DNA of 64,000 nucleotides from Candidatus Reidiella endopervernicosa (GTDB lineage Bacteria; Pseudomonadota; Gammaproteobacteria; GCF-013343005): NCBI RefSeq assembly GCF_013343005.1, contig NZ_CP054491.1, positions 2,028,501 to 2,092,500 of the forward strand, read 5' to 3'. Shown piece by piece: positions 29,488 to 39,420 of this stretch (position 1 is its first letter; each line of letters starts with the position of its first letter). The notes under the pieces were generated by a model. It saw only the letters and a program-made list of their open reading frames with translations, ran no database searches and was not told where the DNA came from. The position numbers and the translations under genes were made by a program.

Positions 29488-29663
29488 GTCTGGTCTCCAA
29501 ACTGTGTGCTAACTGTTCTGTCGGCTAAATCTAAATAGTCTGTTATTGAAAACATTGTGATGATGAGAGTGGACCTGTCTCATTATCTCGTTCTAAAAGT
29601 AGATTCCTCAACCTCACCATCTGTTGCAGCCATGTAGTTCTTAAGTGCTATGCACTCGTAATC

Positions 29664-30761
29664 TTATGGCGTTATTTCAGCCAGAATCTCTTCGATAACG
29701 TGCACAACACTCGCTGACCGCCATGGATAGCGAAGCGAAGGCGGTTAGTCCCCGATAGTCGACGCCGTCTGCCTATTCGTAGTTGAGAGCGCGAGCGGAC
29801 GACGAAGAAGATGCAGCAGCGGCTTTATGTCGGCGTAGAGTCACTGAGGGAGTTGTGTAGAGCCGCGAAGAGGTGATTACGCAACGTACGCAGGACGGTC
29901 GGGGCGCCGTAGGCATAAACGGTCGCGTTAAGTATTTGCCGCTTGCTTGGGCTTGGAGGCCCAAAACAAGCTTCCGCAAAAATAGCGACTCCCCGGTTCG
30001 GTTGTTAGTGGATTTAGTGCATCTGGATGGGGTGAAGAAAACTGGCCTCTATCGTTGTCGAAATATTGCCCGGTAGCCGTTTCGAACTCGTCGGTTAGCG
30101 CTACGCGAAAAAGAATTTCAGCACCAATGTCGATATCATTACCCGCCACCCCAAAGCCCTCTTTTACCATCTTGGTAGCGAGCATCGAGCCAGGGTTAAC
30201 CGCGATGATGATCGGGCCCCCATCTTTAAGCGAAAGCGCCATGCTGCGAGACCACATGGTGAGTGCCAGTTTGCTTTGTGCATAGGCATCAAGCTCATCC
30301 GAGAATTTAACTCGACCATACAGTGCCTCTGAATTGACTGGAGACTGGGCTGCAGAGGAGAGATTGATCACCCGACTGGAAGATGTCATCAACGGTAACA
30401 GTCGTTTCGTCAGCAGATAGGGAGCAATCGTATTGACCACAAAACGGACATCAAGTCCGTCTTGAGTAGTGGGCTCAGTCGTACGGAATATTCCAGCATT
30501 ATTGATCAGTACATCGAGTTGGGAGGATCGCTCAATTATATGTTTTGCCAGGGTCTCTACATCACCCATGCGCGACAGATCCGCCAGGTAACTTTCTACA
30601 CTTCCACCACCGGGTAATCCAGAGAGCTCGCTTTCCACTTCCTGCAGTTTTACCGGGTTACGTCCGTGCAGCAGAACATGATGGCCCTGAGAGACGAACA
30701 TTCTCGCGGCTTCTAAGCCGATGCCATCGGTCGAGCCCGTTATGAGTATGGTTTTTTTCAT
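29664..30761 (-). pseudogene. Short-chain dehydrogenase/reductase, interrupted by element copy H
   Basis: The start at 30761 (MKKTILITGSTDGIGLEAAR) carries the TGxxxGIG cofactor motif and the preceding Met at 30776 is less likely. NNAG and the catalytic YAQSK (Tyr-x-x-x-Lys) are present, so this is an NAD(P)H-dependent SDR of the retinol-dehydrogenase-like type. Copy H interrupts the last 16 codons. Removing 29712-29996 (285 bp) leaves 813 bp (271 codons) and rejoins NPLTTE to SVVHVIEEILAEITP-stop, a sensible C-terminal helix. As written the protein ends with an element-derived tail after TTEPGSRYF. All catalytic residues are upstream of the insertion, so partial function is possible even unspliced. 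Confidence 0.88.
29712..29996 (-). mobile_element. Interspersed hairpin element, copy H (in gene, sense)
   Basis: This 285 bp copy is in the same direction as the SDR gene. It is the most divergent copy. In the long hairpin GTTTG/CAAAC of other copies is replaced by GCTTG/CAAGC, a paired T-A to C-G change that keeps the stem. It carries the GATAGCGAAGCGAAGG variant seen in A and C but starts with C. The junction is clean with no duplication. Confidence 0.93.
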
Positions 30762-30866
30762 GGTGCTATCTCTCACCTGGAAAAGTGTTGAGAGCAGAAT
30801 TTAGACGACAGCGACTTTACCTGGAACGCGCCCGTAACTGCTGTCACTTTCGAGCAAGTAGTCCAC

Positions 30867-33009
30867 TTATTTAACTTGTGAGGTGGTTGAAGTGTGGAAG
30901 GTGAGAGTGAACTCAGAACCGGGTTCACGATTGATTACATCAATCTCACCCCCCATCTCACGACAGAGCTGCTCCACCAGTGCCAGACCGATACCAGTGC
31001 CGACTGTCTCGCGGGTCAGTTCGCTCTCGCTGCGGTAGAAGAGGTGGAAGATCTTCTTCATCTGGTTGGGTGCGATACCGGGCCCGAAGTCTCTGACGCT
31101 GAACTGGATACGCTGTTGGCGTAGTCTTTTGCAGTCGATCTCGACTCTCCGTTTATCGGCCCTGGCCGAGAACTTAATCGCATTATCGACCAGATTGATG
31201 ATGATCTGTGTGAAGGCATCTCGATCGATATCGATCACACTACCGTTGCACTCACCATCATGGCCGATCTCAAGTTCGAAACCGGCCGCTTCGATTTGCG
31301 TCGCACACTTGGATTGGATGGTATCAAGCAGCTCGCTGACGGTGGTGGCCTGTAGCTTGATACGCAGATCGTTGCGCCGCATCCGCGCCAGTTGCAGTAC
31401 GTTATCGATCAGCCGAGAGAGGCGTTCGCTCTCGGTGTAGATGTAGTCGTAATAGCTGCGCTTCTTCTCCTCACTGGTCCACCCCTCACGCAGCATCTCG
31501 CCATACATGCGAATTGAGGTAAGTGGGGTTTTTAGCTCGTGACTGACGGCAGAGACAAAGTCCTGCTGTTTGCGCGCCAGCTCGATCTGCCCCGCACCGA
31601 GACGATAGAGCAGTAGAAAACCGCCGCAGAGCACAATGCTGAGTACCGCACCGATCCAGAAGACCACATCGGCTGCCGGTCCGGGGGGGGAGGTGGGTAA
31701 TCGAGAAGAGCAGCTCCATTTCACTCAGCGGTGCCGAGAGACGGCTCTGGTAGAGGAGCCCGCCCCTCAATCCAGCTCCCCTCGACAGATAGCTGTTAGA
31801 AGTGCTGCTGGAGAGCAGGGTGAAGATATCGCCGTGATAGGCGACGGCAAGATCGCTCATTTTTGAAAGGGCCGTCTCGCGATAGATCGGCTCAATCAGC
31901 CCCTTGAGTAGCGGTTGCTGTTCGATCAATGCACCCTGGATATAACGGTCGCCGTTGCGCCACACCTTACGAAAAAGTACAAAGTGACCACTATCGAGCA
32001 GGCTGATTTCAAACGGATCGATTTCACTTTCGAAGGTGGTAATCGGTGCTCTTATTTCGTCGCGATCGATCGATTCGGCAACGTCATCGAGACTGATAAT
32101 CGATTGCTCAGGGAGTGCCCCCAACTCTTTGCGTGCCGTGCGTGGCCGTGGTGCCAGGGCACGTTGCTGAATCCTGTCGCCAATCGACTCTAACTCATCC
32201 TTGCCCTGATAACGTTGTTCGAGTTTCAGGTCTTCAACGCGCCCGAGAGATCTCTGCTTTTTCTCGGGGGCGACCTTACTTTTCGAGCTTAAGGTGCGGT
32301 TGAGCTGATCGAAGGCAGCCTGTGCCGCGATCTCGCGATCATTTCCGCTAGCCTCACCTTTGCGCGTGTCGATGCTTGAGAGAGTTGGTGCTTCAGCAGG
32401 GGGGGAGAGGGGAGAGGCGACCATCTCCTCATATTCACGCGAGAAAAACGATCCGCTTGCGGCCGGTGCTGCCGGTTTGGCTGCGGCTAGTGCTTGACGA
32501 TCGTGTTCGATGCGTCGGCGCTTGACCAGACGGTTGTCGCTGAGGATCTGCTCAATCCGGTTCTGCAAGGTGAGTCGCTGTTGGTACTCATCACTATCGA
32601 TGCCGTAACGGCGACTCTCTGCTGCACTCTTAGGCAGTAGCGGGGTGGTGAAGAGGCCGTTGCTGTCGATCTGAAAGTAGCCGATCAGGCCGGGCAGGTC
32701 ACTTAAGACCGGAAAGGCGGAGAGGGGAGAGCGCTGCAGATAGTTGGCCGAGAGTTCACCCTCGATATTAAGGAACGAGTAGTTGGCGAAGCTGCGCTCC
32801 TCCTCGGCAGTAATTGCCGCCAGAAAACGGTTGTCGATGCGAAGCGCCAGCTCCTCGGCGAACTGTTGGTGCTGGTGAAATGCCTCCCACTTGAGCTGAT
32901 CGAAGGTCTTGTAGAGCAGCAGCGTGGTCGGGATGGCCAGGGCGAGAAAAAAGAGTCCGAGTAGCAGCTTCAGTCGGCTCTTTGAAAAACTGTTGAGACG
33001 GTTGCGCAC
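30867..33009 (-). pseudogene. Sensor histidine kinase, one frameshift in a G8 run
   Basis: The GTG start at 33009 lies 4 bases after the response-regulator stop. An N-terminal helix (LKLLLGLFFLALAIPTTLLL) leads to a long periplasmic region of about 390 residues, unusually rich in Arg, Glu and Gln. The frame breaks at the run of eight G at 31683-31690, just before the second helix (GAVLSIVLCGGFLLLYRL). The kinase core follows intact: phospho-acceptor SAVSHELKTPLTSI, N box IINLVDNAIKF, G1 DFGPGIAP and G2 GTGIGLALVEQL. A homopolymer indel could be sequence error or a phase switch. With the regulator it forms a two-component system of unknown signal, transcribed regulator first. Confidence 0.88.
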
Positions 33010-33013
33010 TCCG

Positions 33014-33995
33014 TTACTCCTGCAGCCTATAACCGGAACCACGGACGGTGACGAGATAGTTCGGTGCGGAGGGTTTTGATTCGATCTTACGGCGCAGCTT
33101 GGCGATGTGGATATCAACGGTGCGGGTTTCCAGATCGAGATCACGTGCATAACCCCACACCTTGTGCAGCAGCTCCTCGCGGGAGACGGGGCGCTCACGA
33201 TTGGCGTAGAGGTACTCGAGAATATCCATCTCACGCCGGGTGAAGGCGATCTCCTTACCTTCCGTTCTCCACTGAGGTTGCGGGTGTCGATGTTGAGCTC
33301 TCCGCCCAGCACTATCGTATGCGACTGAGCCTCGACGACTTTTGAACGACGCAGTACCGCTTTCACGCGAAGTACCAGCTGACTGACGGAGAAGGGTTTA
33401 GTGACGTAGTCATCGGCTCCGTAGGTGAGCCCCTGGATGATCTCCTCATCGCTGCCCTTGGCGGTGAGCATGATGATCGGCTGATCGCGATCCTGCTCGC
33501 GGATGCGGTTACAGATATCGAAGCCGTTAATACCTGGCAACATCACATCGAGCAGGATCAGGTCGAAGCGGCCGTTCTGCCCCATCTCCAGACCAAGGTC
33601 GCCATCGGCGGCGCTCTCAACTTCATAGCCGTGATAGATAAACAGGTCGACCAGACCGTCACGAATGGCGGCCTCATCCTCCACAATCGCTGACCGCCAT
33701 GGAGAGCGAAGTGAGGGCGGTTAGTCCCCGATAGTCGACGCCGTCTGCCTATTCGTAGTTGAGAGCGCGAGCGAACGACGGAGAAGATGCAGCAGCGGCT
33801 TTATGTCGGCGTAGAGTCACTGAGGGAGTTGTGTAGAGCCGCGAAGAGGTGATTACGCAACGTACGCAGGACGGTCGGGGCGCCGTAGGCATAAATGGTC
33901 GCGTTAAGTTTTGCTGTTTGCTTGGGCTTGGATGCCCAAAACAAACTTTCGCAAAAATAGCGACTCCCCGGTAATAGGCGAATCTTTCTATTCAT
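33014..33995 (-). pseudogene. OmpR-family response regulator, interrupted by element copy I
   Basis: The ATG at 33995 starts MNRKIRLL. Copy I follows after eight codons, and its exact removal gives RLLIVEDEAAIRDGL, the canonical receiver start with the acidic pair. The receiver keeps the phospho-Asp in ILLDVMLPGINGFD, Thr in IMLTAKG and Lys in DYVTKPFS. One further frameshift near 33265 separates it from the winged-helix DNA-binding domain (TRREMDILEYLYANRERPVS, RTVDIHIAKLRRKIE, VRGSGYRLQE). With the element out and the shift repaired, it is 233 codons, the normal OmpR size. Translation from an internal Met after the element would lack the first receiver strand. It is divergent from the pspA operon. 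Confidence 0.88.
33688..33971 (-). mobile_element. Interspersed hairpin element, copy I (in gene, sense)
   Basis: This 284 bp copy is in the same direction as the response-regulator gene, only 24 bases inside it. The flanks CTATTA and ATTGTGGAGG rejoin in frame (Leu-Leu-Ile-Val-Glu-Asp) with no duplication. It is of the common subfamily, with four T opposite five A in the hairpin. Confidence 0.94.
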
Positions 33996-34032
33996 ACGCT
34001 GCCAAGCTTATCAGCTCGCCCCCCCAGCGACA

Positions 34033-34049
34033 TGTAAATCTTTTGTAAA
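34033..34049. promoter_or_regulatory. Direct repeat typical of an OmpR-type operator
   Basis: TGTAAA occurs at 34033-34038 and again at 34044-34049, 11 bases apart, one helical turn. Such spacing is typical for OmpR/PhoB-family binding. It lies between the divergent response regulator and pspA, so autoregulation and control of pspA are both possible. This is inferred from spacing only. Confidence 0.45.
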
Positions 34050-34145
34050 CAAATCCTCTGAAATCTTTACCTGAATGTGTCTACAGCCTCAGCGGTCATG
34101 CGCCTAGAGTGATCTACAACAGCAGACCCACAGAGGAGAAGAGAG

Positions 34146-34682
34146 ATGGCACTTATCAACCGAGTCACACGACTATTCAGAGCCGATATGCATGCGGTGC
34201 TAGATCGTATCGAAGAGCCGGAGGTACTACTACGACAGTCGATCCGTGAGATGGAGGAGGCGCTTGCCGATGATGAGCAGCAGCTACGTCAACTGATCGA
34301 AGAGGGAGAACAGATCGCCGAGCGTGTCGAAATACTTCAACAGGCACTGGTGGAGATCGATGCTGAGCTCGATCTCTGTATCGATGCCGATAAGGATGAT
34401 CTGGCGCGCAGCCTGATCAAACGTAAACTTGAGTCTCAACGACTTGAGGGTGTGATCGAGCAGCGTGCCGAGTCACTGCAGCGACAGATTGTTGAGCGTA
34501 AGCGGGATGCAGAGGAGAACCGCGCCACGCTCGAGAGCATGCGGCAGAAGGCGGAGCTGTTGGATAACCAACGTCAAACGGTTAACGGTGCAACTGAGTG
34601 GTCTGCTCCCGACCAGTCGGTACTCGATGAGGAGATTGAGATTGCACTGCTGCGTGAGAAAGAGCGGAGGAGCCACTCATGA
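34146..34682 (+). CDS. pspA: PspA/IM30-family membrane-stress protein
   Basis: The gene encodes 178 residues, nearly all coiled coil (REMEEALADDEQQLRQLIEE, IKRKLESQRLEGVIEQRAES), starting MALINRVTRLFRADMHAVLD, whose amphipathic first helix binds membranes in PspA/Vipp1. It is about 45 residues shorter than E. coli PspA. PspA-type proteins assemble into rings or rods that stabilise the inner membrane under stress. GAGGAGAAGAG precedes the ATG. The next gene starts inside it (ATGA overlap at 34679), so the small membrane proteins downstream are part of the same operon. Confidence 0.88.
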   Translation: MALINRVTRLFRADMHAVLDRIEEPEVLLRQSIREMEEALADDEQQLRQLIEEGEQIAERVEILQQALVEIDAELDLCIDADKDDLARSLIKRKLESQRLEGVIEQRAESLQRQIVERKRDAEENRATLESMRQKAELLDNQRQTVNGATEWSAPDQSVLDEEIEIALLREKERRSHS

Positions 34683-34867
34683 GCCGCCCAACCTTTCTTC
34701 AGGGCGTCGCCGTTGCGCTGCTGCTCAGTGTAGTCGCAGCACTGCTCTTTACCCTCTCATCCACGCTGGGTGGTAGCAGTGGTCTGTTACGGCTGCTGAT
34801 CGCAGCGACAGTGTTTGTCTATCTGATCTATCTGCTCCGGCGCAGCCGGAGCGGTAGGGAGAGTTAG
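34679..34867 (+). CDS. Small two-helix membrane protein in the pspA operon
   Basis: The gene encodes 62 residues starting with the ATG that overlaps the pspA stop. Two membrane helices (VAVALLLSVVAALLFTLSS and LLIAATVFVYLIYLLRR) are followed by a short basic tail. Small membrane partners encoded after pspA commonly recruit or regulate it. I do not recognise the family by name. Confidence 0.75.
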   Translation: MSRPTFLQGVAVALLLSVVAALLFTLSSTLGGSSGLLRLLIAATVFVYLIYLLRRSRSGRES

Positions 34868-34886
34868 CGTACTACTGCTCTGGTCC

Positions 34887-35071
34887 GTGGTCGCCGCAGT
34901 GACCTGGTTTGCTGAACCGCCACTGCTGCTCTATGTGACCATCCACGCTGGCATGATCTGGCTGATCCGTTCGCTCTTTTCTACTCGAGCATCTTTGCAT
35001 CACTGGCTGATCTTGGTCTCAACGTGTTGGCGATTGCCGCTGCACTCTGGGCAACGCTCCAGGCGGGCTCA
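34887..35071 (+). pseudogene. Membrane protein of the pspA operon, frameshifted and cut by copy J
   Basis: A GTG at 34887 (or a start slightly upstream) gives hydrophobic sequence VAAVTWFAEPPLLLYVTIHA. After a frame change near 34978 it continues SSIFASLADLGLNVLAIAAALWATLQAGS. The frame then runs directly into element J at 35072 and no continuation is found on the other side. Several helices suggest an inner-membrane protein acting with PspA. The rest of the gene is missing from this window. Confidence 0.6.
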
Positions 35072-35353
35072 CGCTGACCGCCATGGAGAGCGAAGTGAGG
35101 GCGGTTAGTCCCGATAGTCGACGCCGTCTGCCTATTCGTAGTTGAGAGCGCGAGCGAACGACGAAGAAGATGCGCAGCGGCTTTATGTCGGCGTAGAGTC
35201 ACTGAGGGAGTTGTGTAGAGCCGCGAAGAGGTGATTACGCAACGAACGCAGGACGGTCGGGGCGCCGCAGGCATAAACGGTCGCGTGAAGTTTTGCTGTT
35301 TGCTTGGGCTTGGATGCCCAAAACAAACTTTCGCAAAAATAGCGACTCCCCGG
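35072..35353 (-). mobile_element. Interspersed hairpin element, copy J (chimeric junction)
   Basis: This 282 bp copy is of the common subfamily. Unlike the other in-gene copies it is antisense to both flanking genes. Its left flank is a membrane-protein gene of the pspA operon and its right flank is the middle of cheR, so the flanks do not belong to one gene. It looks like the product of recombination between two copies, or a wrong join at a repeat. Confidence 0.92.
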
Positions 35354-35742
35354 TATTAGTGAACACGCTGTAGCGACCGCAAAATCTGCGCTCTATCCGA
35401 TGGAACGAGCTGAGAATATCCGCAGCACTACCTGCACCACTACTGTCTAAAAGGGGTCGGTTCACAGACGGGGCGTTTTACCATCAGTAACGAACTGCTG
35501 GATAAGGTGCAGATTAAAGTGCCAACCTGACCCAGGATCTTCCGGAGTTGGGTCTGTTTGATGTCATCTTTCTGCGTAACGTCATGATCTACTTCTCACA
35601 GGATGTGAAACGACAGGTGTTAAAACACCTGATGAAACGGCTGCGTCCCGATGGCTATCTAGTGATTGGTCACTCAGAAACGCTCAATGGACTCGAAACC
35701 GGTATGCGTGCCGTTGTGCCATCAATCTACCAGATGCCGTAA
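35354..35742 (+). pseudogene. cheR: Chemotaxis methyltransferase CheR, C-terminal fragment
   Basis: Directly after copy J the sequence reads ISEHAVATAKSALYPMERAE, then QHYLHHYCLKGVG, GRFTISNELLDKVQIK and finally FDVIFLRNVMIYFSQ, IGHSETLNGL, in the order of CheR. Missing single bases near 35417 and 35522 break the frame. The N-terminal half, including the CheR alpha domain and most of the SAM site, is absent. CheR methylates chemoreceptor glutamates. The fragment's stop TAA is immediately followed by the GTG of cheD, so the original operon order cheR-cheD-cheB is preserved. Confidence 0.88.
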
Positions 35743-36256
35743 GTGATGCTCACGCTACACGCCACGACTCACTCTATCTCACTCCTACCCGGAGAATCCT
35801 ATTTTGGTTGCGATGATGAGCAGGTTGAAACCCTGCTGGGTTCCTGTGTCGCACTGGTTCTATGGAGTGAGCTTGATCAGGCGGGTGGAATGAGTCATGT
35901 CGTACTACCGGAGCGTGGCTTGCGGTCAATTCAGCATGGTAGTGGGTACTTCGCGACTGAAGCGCTCGAGTGGCAGCTTGCGCAGGCGCAGCAGATGGGA
36001 TTGCAGCCATGCAGATTTGAGGCTCGAATTATTGGAGGAGGGTGCATGCTCTCCTCAGACGTTAATAACAGTTTCAATGTTGGTGCACGGAATATCATTA
36101 AAGTCAGGAGCTGCTCTCACAACACCAGATACCCATCGTTGATGAAGATGTGGGTGGTCATATCAGCCGCTACCTCTATTTCTCACTGGTTGATGGTTCA
36201 CTAAGGATAAAAGGCAGACAACAGCGTGTTTGCCAGTGCGCGAGGTCTAAAGGCTT

Positions 36257-36278
<22 letters not shown>
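35743..36278 (+). pseudogene. cheD: Chemoreceptor glutamine deamidase CheD, frameshifted
   Basis: The GTG at 35743 abuts the cheR stop. The sequence SISLLPGESYFG, TLLGSCVALVLWSE with the catalytic Cys, GGMSHVVLPE with the catalytic His, and ARIIGGGCMLS are CheD signatures. A frame change near 36105 (after ARNIIKVR) leads into QIPIVDEDVGGHISRYLYF, the family's usual end region. The 3' boundary is uncertain and overlaps the cheB start by about 20 bases. CheD deamidates receptor glutamines. Confidence 0.85.
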
Positions 36279-37348
<1,070 letters not shown>

Positions 37349-37543
37349 TGGTGCTAAACGATACTCAGCTGGAAATAGTTTTACCTTCGATTATATTTAT
37401 CTCATGCTCGCTAAGAGGTTCTTCCTGAACGATCTGGCGATCAGCACAAATCCCGATTTAACGAATTAATAGTTCACCATTAATAGCGTTAATCGATCTC
37501 GATCCTGAAAGCGTTGCTGCAGCTCCTAGCTAAGGAGAAGGCT

Positions 37544-37861
37544 ATGTTCATTGCACGTTGGGTTATAGATGTTCGGTTCGGCAAGAAGGATGAATTTGTC
37601 GAGAGAATGAAACAGTGGTTCGAGGAGGTCGGCGAGAAGGTTGGCCTGAATCGAGACCGATTGCGTGTCGTCAATGGGTCGATCGGGGCCAAAGAGTCAC
37701 GCTTCGAGTTCGACCACGCCGTAGAGAGCCTCGAAAGCCTGCAGGCGATGTGGGATGAGATGGCCACCTACGAGGCTCACGCACAGTTCGGTGCTGACCT
37801 GGAGCCGATCATCGTTCCGGGATCAAGCCACTGGGAGATCTTCCGTGGCGTAGAGCTGTAG
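37544..37861 (+). CDS. Small protein of the dimeric alpha-beta barrel type, unknown role
   Basis: The ATG at 37544 has TAAGGAGAAGG just upstream. The 105-residue product (MFIARWVIDVRFGKKDEFVE, then FEFDHAVESLESLQAMWDEM) resembles small ferredoxin-like-fold monooxygenase or Dabb-type proteins, which form dimers around a pocket. No active-site residues can be assigned. It lies between broken cheB and the 3' end of the intI remnant. Confidence 0.65.
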   Translation: MFIARWVIDVRFGKKDEFVERMKQWFEEVGEKVGLNRDRLRVVNGSIGAKESRFEFDHAVESLESLQAMWDEMATYEAHAQFGADLEPIIVPGSSHWEIFRGVEL

Positions 37862-38664
37862 GTAGCTCACAGTCACATCCAGGGTCATTTGTGGTGGCAG
37901 TTGGCCGAGTGAATCGAATGGGCTACGTGTGCCATGTCCACCGCGCCCCAGCACGTGGGTGTAGATCATGGTGGTAGAGACATTGGCGTGTCCCACAGAT
38001 CCTGAACACGAGCAAAGAAGAACACCACCGAATTCAGTGCCTGAGACAGTGTGGCAGTAGCGACCTTGCGTCGAATAGCGAGATGCTCTAAAAGGAGGCA
38101 GCCTCAGACTCACCAAACTGCGCAGGGAGCAGCGGAGCATGAAATCGAAGGAAACGATTGATCCAGGAGAGATAGCTCTTCTCAGTATTGGGCGGAAGTC
38201 GGGGATACATACTGCCGCCAGAAATTTTCTATAAAGCTCCGGGTGTTCCTGCCCAGCTTATTACCCGCTTCGAAGCACCCAGATCCGCCCCTCGAAACCT
38301 CGTGCAACCGTAGGGTGGTCGTCAGCGAGTACGGCAGAACCATCGCACCAACGTTCCCAATCAAATGCCTTCGCCCAGGGCAGTTTAAGCAGGTGGCTGA
38401 ACAGAAGTCGTACCGCATCAACTTTCTGTCGAAAGAGCCAACCATCAAGCCGATTGTCTCGACTCAGTCTCGCAAGCCACTGATTGACCTGCTCAGCAGA
38501 TTGCAGTTGAAATCGGGTAGAGCGGAGATCGCTAATAAAGCCCTCAATATGCCGTCGATACCATGGAAGAGTCTTCTCCGAGATACGGAAGGATTTGAGC
38601 AGATTCAGATAGTTAACCAAAATCGCTTAATCGATTCATCTTTGGCCAGATCCGTCGGTTCCAT
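37823..38664 (-). pseudogene. intI: Integron integrase IntI, internally deleted and frameshifted
   Basis: The minus strand from the ATG at 38664 gives an N-terminal SAM-like DNA-binding domain (LLKSFRISEKTLPWYRRHIE, QSAEQVNQWLARLSRDNRLD, VDAVRLLFSHLLKLPW) of the long-form integron integrases. Part of the second core-binding domain follows (HLAIRRKVATATLSQALNSV). The sequence then jumps from VVFFFARV directly to QDL-GHANVSTTMIYTHVLG, the C-terminal block with the catalytic Tyr. The central catalytic block with Arg, Lys and the His-x-x-Arg segment is missing. There are also stops and indels near 38085 and 38620. The gene points away from the cassette array, as is normal for intI. It should be inactive. 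Confidence 0.82.
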
Positions 38665-38748
38665 AACAAACTGCTCCATAGTCAGAATTGTTCATATGAG
38701 AACGTTTGTAGAACTATTGGCGGCATAATGCAATTATACGAGCCGGCC

Positions 38749-38792
38749 ACATAACGCATTATATGTGCCGTCCACATAATCAACTGTTATGT
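38749..38792. other. Candidate attI or degenerate att site
   Basis: ACATAAC at 38749-38755 is the exact inverse of GTTATGT at 38786-38792. The right arm matches the core seen in attC3 downstream. It lies between the 5' end of intI and the array, where attI is expected. It is only 44 bp and lacks clear L boxes, so attI, a short attC or chance are all possible. Confidence 0.35.
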
Positions 38793-39420
38793 TTAAAAAA
38801 TAGAGCAAAGGAAAATAGTCATGCCTTCACAAAATACAATTTGCCTTAGGCAGCCTTAAAACAGCACTGATGTTGGCTAATTTCTAAATAAAGAAGCAGA
38901 TAGCGCTCTTCATAAAGCAAGTAAAAATTAAAGAAAAATTGATAGATGCTTAGTCATGAACAGGTAACAGTTAGAGACTAGGACCAGCCTACAATAAACC
39001 AAAGAAATAGAAAATTAAAAGAAAACTTAATAACACAAAAGACAATTGGTTCATGGATCAGGTACTACATTGGTGAGAATGACGAACCTAACATTCATAT
39101 TTATCCAACCTGCTATGCAACGCAAAATTATATTCCATTAACAGCATGTCAATAAACCACTCATAAATGCGGCAAGTGCGGAAATCAATGAAAGCCGCCG
39201 TTCACCATTAAGTGCGAAATATTAAAACAAATAGGAGTCTGCTGAAGAAGTCAATAGGTTCAAGATTGAAACTTACGAATAAACAGGGTAAAAGTCAGTA
39301 CAACGCACACCGCGGTTGCCCTTAACTCAGTGAAATAGGTGCCAGAGAGAAATTGTTTCTAATATAGCTCGTTACTAATATTTTAAAGGTTATTTAAGAC
39401 TGCTCACATGGTGGTGAAAA
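38793..39420. other. AT-rich non-coding region at the head of the integron
   Basis: About 630 bases hold only short stop-rich frames. The composition is distinctly richer in A (many AAATAAA, AAGAAA tracts) than the rest of the window. It could hold a decayed first cassette and the cassette promoter, but I cannot identify either. No tRNA or terminator is seen. Confidence 0.45.

Noticed and set aside
31486-33684. A single 732-residue response-regulator/histidine-kinase fusion
   Set aside because: The frame joins the receiver to the kinase only by passing through the out-of-frame DNA-binding domain. A correct DNA-binding domain (33014-33229) and a GTG kinase start lie in the expected frames, so two genes with a frameshift explain it.
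915-35353. Elements as integron attC sites or cassettes
   Set aside because: They contain GTTAG and GTTAAG strings but no matching inverse arms at the right spacing, they lie in both intergenic and genic places, and they are not in an array.
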